From NCBI GenBank assembly GCA_002354805.1, contig DEMH01000009.1:558001-622000 (forward strand): a stretch of DNA of 64,000 nt. The letters run 5' to 3'. Numbering within the stretch: the first letter of the stretch is position 1; the number at the start of each line of letters is the position of its first letter. Below the pieces are notes generated by a model, which saw only the letters and a list, made by a program, of their open reading frames with translations, did not search any database and was not told where the DNA came from. Source of the stretch: Gammaproteobacteria bacterium UBA2675. Lineage in GTDB: Bacteria > Pseudomonadota > Gammaproteobacteria > Pseudomonadales > Pseudohongiellaceae. Below are positions 9,259-17,924 of the stretch, in pieces. The translations under genes were made by a program, and so were the position numbers.

Positions 9259-10671
9259 TCAGCGCTGTTGAAGCAGGATGCGATAGTTGGCAGCTGCTGC
9301 CCGCACCTGATTGGGTGCTGTGCCACCAATATGATCACGCGCCTGAACCGAACCTTCCAGAGTCAGAACCGCAAACACGTCATCCTCAATTTTGTCTGAA
9401 AAAGCTTTCAGCTCATCAAGGCTGAGTTCGCTCAGATCTTTCTTGTGCTCAATGCCATAGGCAACCGACTTCCCGACCACTTCGTGAGCATCTCGAAACG
9501 CCATGCCTTTTTTTACCAGGTAGTCAGCAAGATCAGTTGCTGTTGCGTAGCCTTTTTTGGCTGACTGGTACATATTGTCGCGCTTGGATTCGATCGCCGG
9601 TACCATGTCGGCATAGGCTTTAACGCAGTCACGCAGTGTGTCCAGCAGGTCAAACAGAGGTTCTTTGTCTTCCTGATTGTCTTTGTTGTAGGCCAGCGGC
9701 TGGGATTTCATCAGCGTCAGCAATGAGACCAGGTGGCCATTAACACGGCCTGTCTTGCCGCGTACCAGCTCGGGGACGTCCGGATTTTTCTTTTGCGGCA
9801 TGATCGACGATCCGGTGCAGAACCTGTCAGGCAGATCGATGAAATCGAACTGCGCTGATGTCCACAGCACCAGCTCCTCAGAGAACCGTGACAGATGCGT
9901 CATCAGCAGGCTGCCGCAGGCGGCCAGCTCGATGGCAAAATCGCGGTCGCTGACCGAGTCCAGTGAGTTGCGGGTGGGTGCGTCAAAACCCAGCAACTCT
10001 GCTGTGTAGTGGCGATCAATCGGAAAACTGGTGCCAGCCAGCGCCGCTGCGCCCAACGGTGAGACGTTCAATCGTCGTCGGCAGTCCATCAGTCGGCTGT
10101 AGTCCCGGTCGAGCATCTCGTTCCAGGCCAGCAGGTGGTGACCCAGCGTGATAGGCTGCGCCGTCTGCAGGTGCGTGAAACCGGGCATGATGGTATCGGC
10201 TTCTTTTTCTGCCAGGTCAACCAGGGCGTACTGCAGGCGAATCAGGTCGGAGGCCAGAGCGTCAATTTCGTCCCGTACATAGAGGCGAATGTCAGTCGCC
10301 ACCTGGTCATTGCGCGAACGGCCTGTGTGCAGTTTCTTGCCGACCGGGCCAATGCGCTGAGTCAGTGCAGACTCAATGTTCATGTGCACATCTTCAAGCT
10401 CAACTGACCAGGTGAACTCGCCATTGCGGATGTCGGTACGAATCGCTTCCAGGCCGTTCTCGATTGCCTGCTGTTCTTCGTCTGTCAGAATGCCGGCTTT
10501 GGCGAGCATGCGTGCATGAGCTATCGAACCGTTGATGTCCTGGTTGTACATACGCTGATCGAAGCTGACTGAGGCTGTAAAGCGTTGTACAAAGGCGTCG
10601 GTCGGTTCAGAAAAGCGGCCACCCCATAATGTATGGGTGTCTGTACCGGAGGTTTTGTCTTTCTGGCTCAT
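9259..10671 (-). CDS. argH: Argininosuccinate lyase
   Basis: A 470-residue cytoplasmic enzyme of the fumarase/aspartase superfamily that splits argininosuccinate into arginine and fumarate, the last step of arginine synthesis. Motifs seen: LWGGRFSEP at the N-terminus, HTGRSRNDQVATD, the HLQTAQP segment and the signature GSSIMPQKKNPD. The ATG at 10669-10671 (MSQKDKTSG) has AGGTGAT upstream and matches the usual ArgH start; a longer in-frame extension to 10743 would cross the promoter. It is divergent from hemC across a short spacer, as in Pseudomonas, where algZ/algR lie in between; here they are absent. Confidence 0.97.
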   Translation of the reverse strand: MSQKDKTSGTDTHTLWGGRFSEPTDAFVQRFTASVSFDQRMYNQDINGSIAHARMLAKAGILTDEEQQAIENGLEAIRTDIRNGEFTWSVELEDVHMNIESALTQRIGPVGKKLHTGRSRNDQVATDIRLYVRDEIDALASDLIRLQYALVDLAEKEADTIMPGFTHLQTAQPITLGHHLLAWNEMLDRDYSRLMDCRRRLNVSPLGAAALAGTSFPIDRHYTAELLGFDAPTRNSLDSVSDRDFAIELAACGSLLMTHLSRFSEELVLWTSAQFDFIDLPDRFCTGSSIMPQKKNPDVPELVRGKTGRVNGHLVSLLTLMKSQPLAYNKDNQEDKEPLFDLLDTLRDCVKAYADMVPAIESKRDNMYQSAKKGYATATDLADYLVKKGMAFRDAHEVVGKSVAYGIEHKKDLSELSLDELKAFSDKIEDDVFAVLTLEGSVQARDHIGGTAPNQVRAAAANYRILLQQR

Positions 10672-10702
10672 GAGTATCACCTGCAAGGAAATCAGGGGCG
10701 CG

Positions 10703-10711
10703 ATTATAGCA
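10703..10711 (-). promoter_or_regulatory. Extended -10 promoter element for argH
   Basis: TGCTATAAT reads on the minus strand 32-40 bp upstream of the argH start. This is a perfect extended -10 (TGnTATAAT). The -35 region is weak, as is often the case with extended -10 promoters. Confidence 0.6.
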
Positions 10712-10795
10712 TGGCCGCTTTGCGGGGCGCATTTGTGCTGCAATTGCCGTAGAATGGCGCCATTACATTGTCATTAAACAGTTAGCGGATATCTT

Positions 10796-11728
10796 ATGAG
10801 TTCAAATGTCATTCGCATTGCTACGCGCCGCAGCCCGCTGGCGTTATGGCAGGCGGAATTCGTGCGCGACGAGCTGATTGCGCGCAATCCGGATTTGCAG
10901 GTGGAACTGGTAGGCATCGCCACGCGCGGTGACAAGATACTGGACACACCCCTGGCGAAAATCGGCGGCAAAGCCCTGTTTGTGAAGGAGCTCGAAGTCG
11001 CCATGCTGGAGGGCGAGGCTGACATCGCCGTCCATTCCATGAAAGATGTGCCGATGGAGTTTCCGGACGGCCTGTTTCTGCCAGTTATTTGCGAGCGTGA
11101 AGACCCGCGCGATGCATTTGTCTCCAATCACTACCCGGACGTTCTGTCGCTGCCACCTGGTGCGCGCGTTGGCACTGCCAGCCTGCGCCGCCAGTGCCAG
11201 CTGAAGTCCCTGCGCCCGGATCTGCAGATAGGCACTTTGCGAGGTAATGTACAAACCCGCCTTGGCAAGCTGGATGCTGGTGAATTCGATGCCATTGTGC
11301 TGGCCGCCGCAGGATTGCTGAGGCTGGAGCTTCACGAGCGTATTGCTCAGTTCATTCCCACGGATTTGTCTTTGCCAGCAGGCGGGCAGGGAGCCGTCGG
11401 TATCGAATGCCGCAGTGACGATCAACGCGTCATCGACATGCTCATGCCTTTGCATCATCTTGATACAGCTGATCGCGTCATTTGCGAGCGCGCCCTGAAC
11501 CGCCGCTTGCAGGGTGGCTGCCAGGTACCAATCGCCTGCTACGCCGAACTGAACAATGACGATCTTCATCTGCGCGGTCTGGTGGGTGAACCTGATGGCA
11601 GTATTGTGTTGCGAACCGAACAGCGCGGCCACCGACGTGATGCAGAAGCCATGGGAATAGAGGCTGCCGAACACCTGTTGGCTCAGGGGGCTGACAAAAT
11701 ACTGGCGGAACTGTACGCTAATTCCTGA
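10796..11728 (+). CDS. hemC: Hydroxymethylbilane synthase (porphobilinogen deaminase)
   Basis: A 310-residue cytoplasmic enzyme joining four porphobilinogen units into hydroxymethylbilane. The family features are present: IRIATRRSPLALWQA at the start, VHSMKDVP, RVGTASLRRQ, the LRGNVQTRL segment, and the dipyrromethane-cofactor Cys242 in LQGGCQVPI. It leads the hemC-hemD-hemX-hemY run, the standard gammaproteobacterial arrangement. The start ATG is the first codon of the conserved N-terminus. Confidence 0.97.
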   Translation: MSSNVIRIATRRSPLALWQAEFVRDELIARNPDLQVELVGIATRGDKILDTPLAKIGGKALFVKELEVAMLEGEADIAVHSMKDVPMEFPDGLFLPVICEREDPRDAFVSNHYPDVLSLPPGARVGTASLRRQCQLKSLRPDLQIGTLRGNVQTRLGKLDAGEFDAIVLAAAGLLRLELHERIAQFIPTDLSLPAGGQGAVGIECRSDDQRVIDMLMPLHHLDTADRVICERALNRRLQGGCQVPIACYAELNNDDLHLRGLVGEPDGSIVLRTEQRGHRRDAEAMGIEAAEHLLAQGADKILAELYANS

Positions 11729-11794
11729 GGTCACACTGACCGGTTTGACTGATTGTGCTGCAGCTAAACTACAGAGCGGCCTATTGGACTGAAT

Positions 11795-12583
11795 ATGAGT
11801 GCACAGTATGATCTGTCTGGCTTGAATGTATTGCTGACACGGCCTGCCGGTCAGTCCGACAGCCTGAGCGATACCATCAAATACTGCGGTGGTAGTGTCT
11901 GTGAATTGCCATTAATAGAGATTGAGCCAGTTACAGACCCGGATGCCTGCGAACGGATCAAGTCGCGCATTCTGAACCTTGATCAGTATGTCGCAGCGAT
12001 ATTTATCAGTACCAATGCTGCCAGACTGGGTATGAGCTGGATAGACCGTTACTGGCCGCAGCTGCCCACCGGTCTGTCCGCTTACGCTGTGGGGCCTGGC
12101 ACGGCGGCAGTCCTGGGCGAGTTTGACTGGCCTGTGCACTGTTCCGATCAGGGTGTGACAAGCGAGCATCTATTGGCATTGCCGGGCCTCAGGAATATCG
12201 CCGGGCAGCGTGTGGCCCTGTTTCGCGGCGTTGGTGGCCGCGAGCTGATTGCCGAGACGTTGCGCGAGCGCGGTGCCCAGGTCGATTACATAGAGCTCTA
12301 CCGCCGCAGGACGCCTGATTATAATGCCGATATAGTGGCTGAGATGGTGCGTGACAGGAAGGTGAATGCGCTGGTGGTTACCAGCGCGCAGATACTGGAT
12401 GTGTTGCTGCACTTTGTACATAACGATCCGGCTGTGCTTGGGTCTATCCCGGTTATCGTGCCGTCTGCACGGGTCAGGGATCGGGCGCTGCAGGCGGGGT
12501 TCAGCAGTGTGATCGATGCAGGTGGAGCCAGTGACGCGGTCATTCTGGAAAGTCTAGGCGATATCGCCAACGCAGTGAGGTGA
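11795..12583 (+). CDS. hemD: Uroporphyrinogen-III synthase
   Basis: A 262-residue HemD, which closes hydroxymethylbilane into uroporphyrinogen III. The sequence family is poorly conserved, but the N-terminal VLLTRPAGQSDSL, the IFISTNAA segment, the YAVGPGTA segment, LFRGVGGRE and the YRRRTPDY strand are typical, and the gene lies directly between hemC and hemX. A 66-bp gap separates it from hemC, and 7 bp separate it from hemX. Confidence 0.92.
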   Translation: MSAQYDLSGLNVLLTRPAGQSDSLSDTIKYCGGSVCELPLIEIEPVTDPDACERIKSRILNLDQYVAAIFISTNAARLGMSWIDRYWPQLPTGLSAYAVGPGTAAVLGEFDWPVHCSDQGVTSEHLLALPGLRNIAGQRVALFRGVGGRELIAETLRERGAQVDYIELYRRRTPDYNADIVAEMVRDRKVNALVVTSAQILDVLLHFVHNDPAVLGSIPVIVPSARVRDRALQAGFSSVIDAGGASDAVILESLGDIANAVR

Positions 12584-12590
12584 GCAATCG

Positions 12591-13949
12591 ATGTCTTCAG
12601 ATAACGACAAGTCGGCCGCAGACAATGCAGAGACCTCTGACATCATGCCGCAGGAAGAATACGTTCACGATCCGAAGCCAACTGGCGGGTCGCAAAAACA
12701 GCAGGCCGAATCAGTAAAGAAGGACACAGGACCCTCAGGTCCTGATGCCGGGCAGGAAAAATCCTCGTCTGCGCGGCAGCATACCCCCCAGTTTCTGGAT
12801 GAAATCGATCGCCGGCGCGGACGCGGCGGGGCTGGTCGCCGTCAGTCGCGCTGGCCGGTATTTCTGTTGTTTCTTCTGCTCTGTGGTGTGTCGGCGGCTG
12901 GTGCCTGGTTTGGCTATCAGCAGTGGATGACTCAGCAGTCTCAGGCGCAGACCATAGCGCAGCTTAGAGACGAGCTGACACAAAGTGCCAGTCAGCTGGA
13001 ACAGCAGATGTCGGCAGCACGCGATGAGTTAATGGCCGGTGTCGAGAGCGAACTGGCAGGTCTTGAGGCAAGAGAGTCAGAGCTGCAGGAAGTCCTGGAG
13101 GAGGTTGAAGCAGCCGGCACGCGCGATGATCAACGTTTTGCCCGCCTGCAGCAGCAGGTCGGACGGGATATGCAGGATGTCTCAGATCTGGTGGCGGCAC
13201 TGCAGACGCAAATGGCAACAATGCAGCAACGCGATGCCCGCTGGCTGAATGCCGAGGCCGCCTATCTGATGCGACTGGCACAGCGCAAGCTGACACTGGA
13301 GGCGGATATCAGCTCCACCGTCATGCTGCTCAATTCCATTGATTCGCTTCTCTCGCAGCAGGACAGTCTGCTGGCGAACACAGCACGTCAGAATGTCCAG
13401 CAGGACATAGAACGACTGGAATCCCTGCGGCTGCCAAACCGTGTGGCACTGGCCGAGCAGTTATCTGCATTGAGCGATCAGCTGCGAGTGGTTTCGTTTG
13501 CCTCGTCGCGTCAGGACGCCTATGTCGAGTCGCTGCAGGATCGCTGGCAGCAGGGCGCTGGTGGTGGTGAAGGGCAGGAAGCCACCTGGTGGCAGGCGAC
13601 GCTGGATCTGCTGCGAACGGTGTTTGTGTGGCGAGAAGTTGACCGCTCAGAGCCGGCATTTCTGCAGCCTGATCAGGAACAGCTGCTGAAACAGCAGATG
13701 CTGTTGCAGATTGAACAGGCCCGGCTCGCGGTGGTGCAGGCCGACCAGGCCATGTTCCAACTGGCGCTGGAGCAGCTGGCAAGCATCATCAATGAATATA
13801 TGAATGATGAGAGTGGTCAGACACGCAGCCTGCTGTCAGAGATTCAGCGTCTGCACGATGTAAGGATTACCGCCGAGCTGCCGTCGCTGGACGGCTCCGC
13901 TGATCTGATCAGGCAGCTGGGTGCCAGTGCCTCAGGACGGGTGGAATAA
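12591..13949 (+). CDS. hemX: HemX-like inner-membrane protein
   Basis: A 452-residue membrane-anchored protein. The first ~80 residues are polar and cytoplasmic, one membrane segment follows at about 86-108 (PVFLLFLLLCGVSAAGAWFG), then a long Gln/Glu-rich coiled coil and the conserved HemX domain (AAYLMRLAQRKL, SLDYRL-like C-terminal part). HemX was once annotated as a uroporphyrinogen-III methyltransferase but contains no methyltransferase fold; its role is unclear. It is co-transcribed with hemC and hemD and followed 4 bp later by the reduced hemY. Confidence 0.88.
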   Translation: MSSDNDKSAADNAETSDIMPQEEYVHDPKPTGGSQKQQAESVKKDTGPSGPDAGQEKSSSARQHTPQFLDEIDRRRGRGGAGRRQSRWPVFLLFLLLCGVSAAGAWFGYQQWMTQQSQAQTIAQLRDELTQSASQLEQQMSAARDELMAGVESELAGLEARESELQEVLEEVEAAGTRDDQRFARLQQQVGRDMQDVSDLVAALQTQMATMQQRDARWLNAEAAYLMRLAQRKLTLEADISSTVMLLNSIDSLLSQQDSLLANTARQNVQQDIERLESLRLPNRVALAEQLSALSDQLRVVSFASSRQDAYVESLQDRWQQGAGGGEGQEATWWQATLDLLRTVFVWREVDRSEPAFLQPDQEQLLKQQMLLQIEQARLAVVQADQAMFQLALEQLASIINEYMNDESGQTRSLLSEIQRLHDVRITAELPSLDGSADLIRQLGASASGRVE

Positions 13950-13953
13950 GGCC

Positions 13954-14217
13954 ATGAAAAAAACCTTCATACTCATTCTGCTGGCGCTGATAGCGGGTGT
14001 TGCACTGGCCATCCAGCTGGCGCGTGATCCTGGTTACCTGCTGATTGCTTACGGCGACTACACCTTCGAAACCAGCCTGTTCGCATTGCTGGTTGCGATA
14101 ATTCTGCTGTTGATTATCGTCAAACTGATACTCAGTCTGTTCCGCTGGCTTAACCCGATGCGACTGTTTAGAAGTGGCGACAGTCGGCCAGCGAAGCGCT
14201 CAAGAAGCTCAATCTGA
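13954..14217 (+). CDS. hemY: HemY-like protein reduced to its N-terminal membrane domain
   Basis: An 87-residue protein starting at the ATG 13954 (MKKTFILILL). It matches the HemY N-terminal domain: a first membrane segment, the conserved DPGYLLIAYGDYTFETSL motif (GYVLI..DNYxIETS in the family) and a second membrane segment. HemY normally continues for some 300 residues of TPR-like repeats; here a stop follows shortly after a basic stretch and convergent ubiD begins 10 bp later, so no room is left. In another frame the sequence just before the stop reads SEALKKLNLRS, which resembles the start of the HemY helical region, suggesting a frameshift followed by loss. It may be a remnant or a functional mini-HemY. 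Confidence 0.65.
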   Translation: MKKTFILILLALIAGVALAIQLARDPGYLLIAYGDYTFETSLFALLVAIILLLIIVKLILSLFRWLNPMRLFRSGDSRPAKRSRSSI

Positions 14218-14227
14218 GAAGTCGCGT

Positions 14228-15691
14228 TCAGATACCCAGCTTATCCCACAGCGCATCAATACGTGCCTTAACCTCCGGGTCCATGGAGATGGGTGTACCC
14301 CATTCTCTATCTGTTTCACCTGGCCACTTGTTGGTCGCATCCATACCCATCTTGGACCCCAGGCCTGACACTGGCGAAGCGAAGTCCAGGTAATCAATCG
14401 GTGTATTGTCGATCAGCACGGTGTCGCGTGACGGGTCCATACGAGTGGTCATCGCCCAGATTACATCGTTCCAGTCACGGATATTGACGTCATCGTCAGT
14501 CACAATCACGAACTTGGTGTACATAAACTGTCGCAGGAAGGACCAGGCACCCATCATGACGCGCTTGGCGTGGCCCGGGTACTGTTTGCGAATGCTGATC
14601 ACTGCAAGCCGGTAAGAGCAACCCTCTGGCGGCAGATAAAAATCCACGATCTCCGGATACTGTTTTTGCAGCAGGGGCACAAAAACTTCGTTCAGAGCCA
14701 CACCCAGCATGGCGGGCTCATCTGGCGGGCGACCGGTATAGGTGCTGTGGTAAATCGGGTCTTTACGGTGCGTAAGCTTCTTGACCGTAAATACCGGGAA
14801 GCGCTCCACTTCGTTGTAGTAACCAGTATGATCACCAAAGGGACCTTCGTCGGCCATTTCTTCCGGTTCAATGACGCCTTCCAGAACAAACTCAGCGCTG
14901 GCGGGTACCTGAAGGTCATTGGTGAGGCACTTTACTACCTCGGTTTTGCTGCCGCGCAGCAGGCCCGCAAAGGCATACTCGGACAGTGTGTCGGGTACTG
15001 GCGTCACGGTAGCCAGGATGGTTGCCGGGTCGGCACCAATGGCGATGGAAATCGGGAATGGCTCGCCCGGATGTTTCAACTGCCAGTCGCGAAAGTCGAG
15101 CGCACCGCCGCGATGCGACAACCAGCGCATGATCAGCTTGTTGCGCCCCAGAAACTGCATGCGGTAAATGCCGAGATTCTGCCTTTCTTTGTCCGGGCCG
15201 CGCGTAATGACCAGCGGCCAGGTAACCAGAGGTGCGGCATCTCCGGGCCAGCAGGTCTGGATGGGCAGGAACGACAGATCGATGTCATCTTCCTCGATCA
15301 CCACGTCCTGGCACGGTGCGTTTCTTTTGACGTTAGGAGCAATATTGAGTACCTGCTTCCAGGTGGGAAGATTCTCCCAGAGATCGCGCCAGCCTTTTGG
15401 TGGATTCGGTTCTTTCAGGAAGGCCATCAACTTGCCGACATCCCGAAGCCCCTCGGTGTCCTGCTGCCCCATGGCCAGCGCGATGCGCCGCGTATTGCCA
15501 AACAGATTGCCCAGCAATGGAATCGATGACCCCTTCGGATTCTCGAACAGCAGGGCCGGCCCACCCGCACGCAGGGTGCGATCACAGATCTCCGTAATCT
15601 CCAGATTCGGGTCAACTGGCACACTTATGCGCTTTAGTTCCCCCTCCGCCTCCAACAAGGCAATAAACTCCCGAAGATCCTTGAATGCCAT
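14228..15691 (-). CDS. ubiD: UbiD decarboxylase (3-octaprenyl-4-hydroxybenzoate carboxy-lyase)
   Basis: A 487-residue prenylated-FMN-dependent decarboxylase of ubiquinone synthesis. Conserved features: MAFKDLREFI start, RQNLGIYRMQ, the GAPPDEP-like loop TYTGRPPDEPAMLG, the acidic catalytic region around PEIVDFYLPPEGCSYR, and the C-terminal DATNKWPGETDREWG. Length matches the family. It is convergent with the hem genes and lies downstream of rho on the same strand, separated from it by the palindrome at 15812-15955. Its prenyl-FMN partner gene ubiX is not in this window. Confidence 0.95.
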   Translation of the reverse strand: MAFKDLREFIALLEAEGELKRISVPVDPNLEITEICDRTLRAGGPALLFENPKGSSIPLLGNLFGNTRRIALAMGQQDTEGLRDVGKLMAFLKEPNPPKGWRDLWENLPTWKQVLNIAPNVKRNAPCQDVVIEEDDIDLSFLPIQTCWPGDAAPLVTWPLVITRGPDKERQNLGIYRMQFLGRNKLIMRWLSHRGGALDFRDWQLKHPGEPFPISIAIGADPATILATVTPVPDTLSEYAFAGLLRGSKTEVVKCLTNDLQVPASAEFVLEGVIEPEEMADEGPFGDHTGYYNEVERFPVFTVKKLTHRKDPIYHSTYTGRPPDEPAMLGVALNEVFVPLLQKQYPEIVDFYLPPEGCSYRLAVISIRKQYPGHAKRVMMGAWSFLRQFMYTKFVIVTDDDVNIRDWNDVIWAMTTRMDPSRDTVLIDNTPIDYLDFASPVSGLGSKMGMDATNKWPGETDREWGTPISMDPEVKARIDALWDKLGI

Positions 15692-15811
15692 CGATGTATG
15701 TGCTCCGTAGTCGTATGCCTGGGTCAGTGAAGTTGGTTTTTCGCCAGGTGAAAGTAATACATTTTCGATTACGTTTGTCGTTCGTTAAAGGATTCTTTTT
15801 CTAAGCCATTT

Positions 15812-15955
15812 AAAGAAGATAGTTGAAGCGTAGGCGAGGCAGCAGTAGCGAGACAAAAAAGGCCGGGAGAGCGCAGTTTACAAGTAGTAAATGAGCATCG
15901 ACCGGCCTTTTTTAACGAAGCTAATGCAACGACGCTAGCTTCAACTATTTTCTTT
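15812..15955. repeat. Long imperfect palindrome between rho and ubiD
   Basis: Outer arms 15812-15829 and 15938-15955 match at 17 of 18 positions (left arm ends in TAGTTGAAGC; the right arm is its inverse). Inner arms 15855-15866 and 15902-15913 are a perfect 12-bp pair (AAAAAAGGCCGG / CCGGCCTTTTTT) around a 35-nt loop; sequence between the arms pairs partly. The right outer arm contains the last codons and stop of rho. The inner stem with its T-run can act as a terminator in both directions. The remaining spacer (15692-15811) shows nothing recognisable. Confidence 0.8.
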
Positions 15956-17204
15956 TCATCATGTTGAAGAATTCTTCATTGGTCTTGCTATCTTTCAACT
16001 TATCAATAATAAACTCAGCCGCCTGTACATCTTCCATGGCGCTCAGAATCTTGCGCAGAATCCACATGCGCTGCAGTTCTTCTTCGCTGGTGAGCAGTTC
16101 TTCGCGGCGTGTGCCGGAGCGACGGACGTTGATGGCCGGGTAGATTCGTTTTTCGGCAATCTTGCGGTCAAGATGGATTTCCATGTTGCCGGTGCCTTTG
16201 AACTCTTCGTAGATCACTTCATCCATCTTGGAGCCGGTTTCTACCAGCGCTGTGGCGATGATGGTCAGGCTGCCGCCTTCTTCCAGATTACGTGCAGCAC
16301 CGAAGAAACGCTTGGGGCGCTCCAGGGCGTGGGCGTCCACACCACCGGTCAGTACTTTGCCTGATGAGGGCACTATTGTGTTGTAGGCACGCGCCAGACG
16401 TGTGATGGAGTCGAGCAGTATCACTACATCTTCTTTGTGTTCCACCAGGCGTTTGGCTTTTTCGATAACCATTTCTGCGACCTGGACGTGACGCGCGGGC
16501 GGTTCGTCAAAGGTACTCGCGACCACTTCGCCGCGTACTGAGCGCTGCATGTCGGTCACTTCTTCCGGGCGTTCGTCGATCAGCAATACAATGAGTCGGC
16601 ATTCTGGATTGTTGCGCGTAATGGATTGCGCAATGTTCTGCAGCAGCAGTGTCTTACCAGCTTTGGGCGGTGATACGATCAGGCCGCGCTGACCTTTGCC
16701 GATGGGGGCTGTCAGATCGATGATTCGTGCGCTCAGGTCTTCGGTGCTGCCGTTGCCCAGCTCCAGGCGCAGTCGCTCTGTCGGGAACAGTGGTGTCAGG
16801 TTTTCGAAGAGGATTTTTTGCTTTGAGTTTTCGGGTTTTGCGAAGTTTACTTCGGAGATCTTGAGCAGGGCGAAGTAGCGTTCGCCGTCTTTCGGGGGTC
16901 TGATTTTGCCAGCGATCGTATCCCCCGTTCGCAGATTGAACCGCCGAATCTGGCTGGGAGACACATAAATGTCATCAGGACCTGCCAGGTACGACGAATC
17001 AGCCGATCTCAGGAATCCAAAACCATCCTGAAGAATTTCCAGAACACCGTCACCACTGATGTCCTCGCCATTCTTGGCGTGTTTTTTCAGTATGGAGAAA
17101 ATGATGTCCTGTTTGCGGGTTCGGGAGAGGTTTTCGAGGCCCATTTCCTGGGCGGTTTCCAGCAGTTTGGCAATGGGTTGCGTTTTGAGATCGGTAAGGT
17201 TCAT
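15945..17204 (-). CDS. rho: Transcription termination factor Rho
   Basis: A 419-residue hexameric RNA-dependent ATPase that ends transcription at rut sites. Domains: an N-terminal helical region (MNLTDLKTQPIAKLLE), the cold-shock-like RNA-binding domain (GFGFLRSADSSYLAGPDDIYV) and the ATPase domain with Walker A PPKAGKT, Walker B VVILLDSITRLARAYN, the Q-loop region (SSGKVLTGGVDAHAL) and the R-loop (FKGTGNMEIHLDR). Length equals the E. coli protein. The order trxA-rho-(ubiD) matches Pseudomonas. The stop codon lies inside the right arm of the palindrome at 15812-15955. Confidence 0.98.
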   Translation of the reverse strand: MNLTDLKTQPIAKLLETAQEMGLENLSRTRKQDIIFSILKKHAKNGEDISGDGVLEILQDGFGFLRSADSSYLAGPDDIYVSPSQIRRFNLRTGDTIAGKIRPPKDGERYFALLKISEVNFAKPENSKQKILFENLTPLFPTERLRLELGNGSTEDLSARIIDLTAPIGKGQRGLIVSPPKAGKTLLLQNIAQSITRNNPECRLIVLLIDERPEEVTDMQRSVRGEVVASTFDEPPARHVQVAEMVIEKAKRLVEHKEDVVILLDSITRLARAYNTIVPSSGKVLTGGVDAHALERPKRFFGAARNLEEGGSLTIIATALVETGSKMDEVIYEEFKGTGNMEIHLDRKIAEKRIYPAINVRRSGTRREELLTSEEELQRMWILRKILSAMEDVQAAEFIIDKLKDSKTNEEFFNMMKRK

Positions 17205-17428
17205 AGGCTAAGGTTTAATTGATTCTGGGTACAGAAGATCTGGGAATTGGCAACACAGCCGGGTCAACAAATACAGAGGTATTGATACAGGCCGGGATGC
17301 CGGTTGGTTTAAAAGATTCGGGTTTAAGCTAAGGATTCAGGCTTAGTGTCAGTCAGGTATGAGACTGGAATCCGCACCGCTTTCGCGGGGATGCGACTGA
17401 ATATAATGACTTCTGAAACCGGTGTCTA
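17205..17428 (-). promoter_or_regulatory. rho promoter and long leader
   Basis: On the minus strand TAGACA (17423-17428) and TATATT (17400-17405) are separated by 17 bp, each 5 of 6 to consensus. This places the transcription start near 17393 and gives a leader of about 190 nt. The leader is rich in C with few G runs on the transcribed strand, as expected of a rut region; Rho is known to terminate within its own leader in E. coli. Autoregulation here is inference. Confidence 0.6.
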
Positions 17429-17447
17429 GTAAAAAGTGTATTTATTT

Positions 17448-17478
17448 GTGCCCCGGGCAGTCAGGCTGTCCGGGGCAC
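17448..17478 (-). terminator. Hairpin downstream of trxA
   Basis: Arms 17448-17460 and 17466-17478 (GTGCCCCGG-type, 13 bp with one mismatch, 5-nt loop) lie 16 bp past the trxA stop. On the minus strand an A/T-rich tract ending in TTTTT follows. A likely trxA terminator, just upstream of the rho promoter. Confidence 0.6.
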
Positions 17479-17493
17479 GTTCCTGATCATGGA

Positions 17494-17820
17494 TCAGATG
17501 ACGCTGTCGATAAACGCGGCCAGTTGCGACTTGGACAGTGCGCCCACTTTGGTGCCAGCGACCTGTCCGTTCTTGAACACGATCAGTGTTGGAATGCCGC
17601 GTACACCGAAGCGTGGCGCGGTTTCTGTATTAGAATCGATATTCAGCTTGCAGATGGTCAGCTTGCCGGAATATTCATCCGCCAACTCGTCCAGTACGGG
17701 TGCGATCATCTTGCAGGGGCCACACCACTCTGCCCAGAAATCAACCATCACAGGGCCATCAGCCTTCAGTACATCTTGTTCAAAACTGGCGTCGGTGGTG
17801 TGAACGATTTTGTCGCTCAT
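17494..17820 (-). CDS. trxA: Thioredoxin 1
   Basis: A 108-residue cytoplasmic thioredoxin, the general disulfide reductant. The active site WCGPC lies in FWAEWCGPCKMIAP, the buried Asp in MVDFW and the cis-Pro in GIPTLIVF are present. The ATG at 17818-17820 (MSDKIVHTTD) has AAGGAAT upstream; a longer in-frame extension to 17877 lacks family similarity. It precedes rho, as in most gammaproteobacteria. Confidence 0.97.
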   Translation of the reverse strand: MSDKIVHTTDASFEQDVLKADGPVMVDFWAEWCGPCKMIAPVLDELADEYSGKLTICKLNIDSNTETAPRFGVRGIPTLIVFKNGQVAGTKVGALSKSQLAAFIDSVI

Positions 17821-17924
17821 AAGTAATTCCTTGTCATTACGTCTGGTGGTGCCCGCTACAGCCATGACAGTTGACAAGCTGTTTACGGACGATGAGAACT
17901 ATCATAAGGCCTAAAAATATCGTT

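Noticed and set aside
10844..11734. A 296-residue frame antisense to hemC.
   Set aside because: It fully overlaps a certain gene on the other strand, has no recognisable motif and reflects codon bias of hemC.
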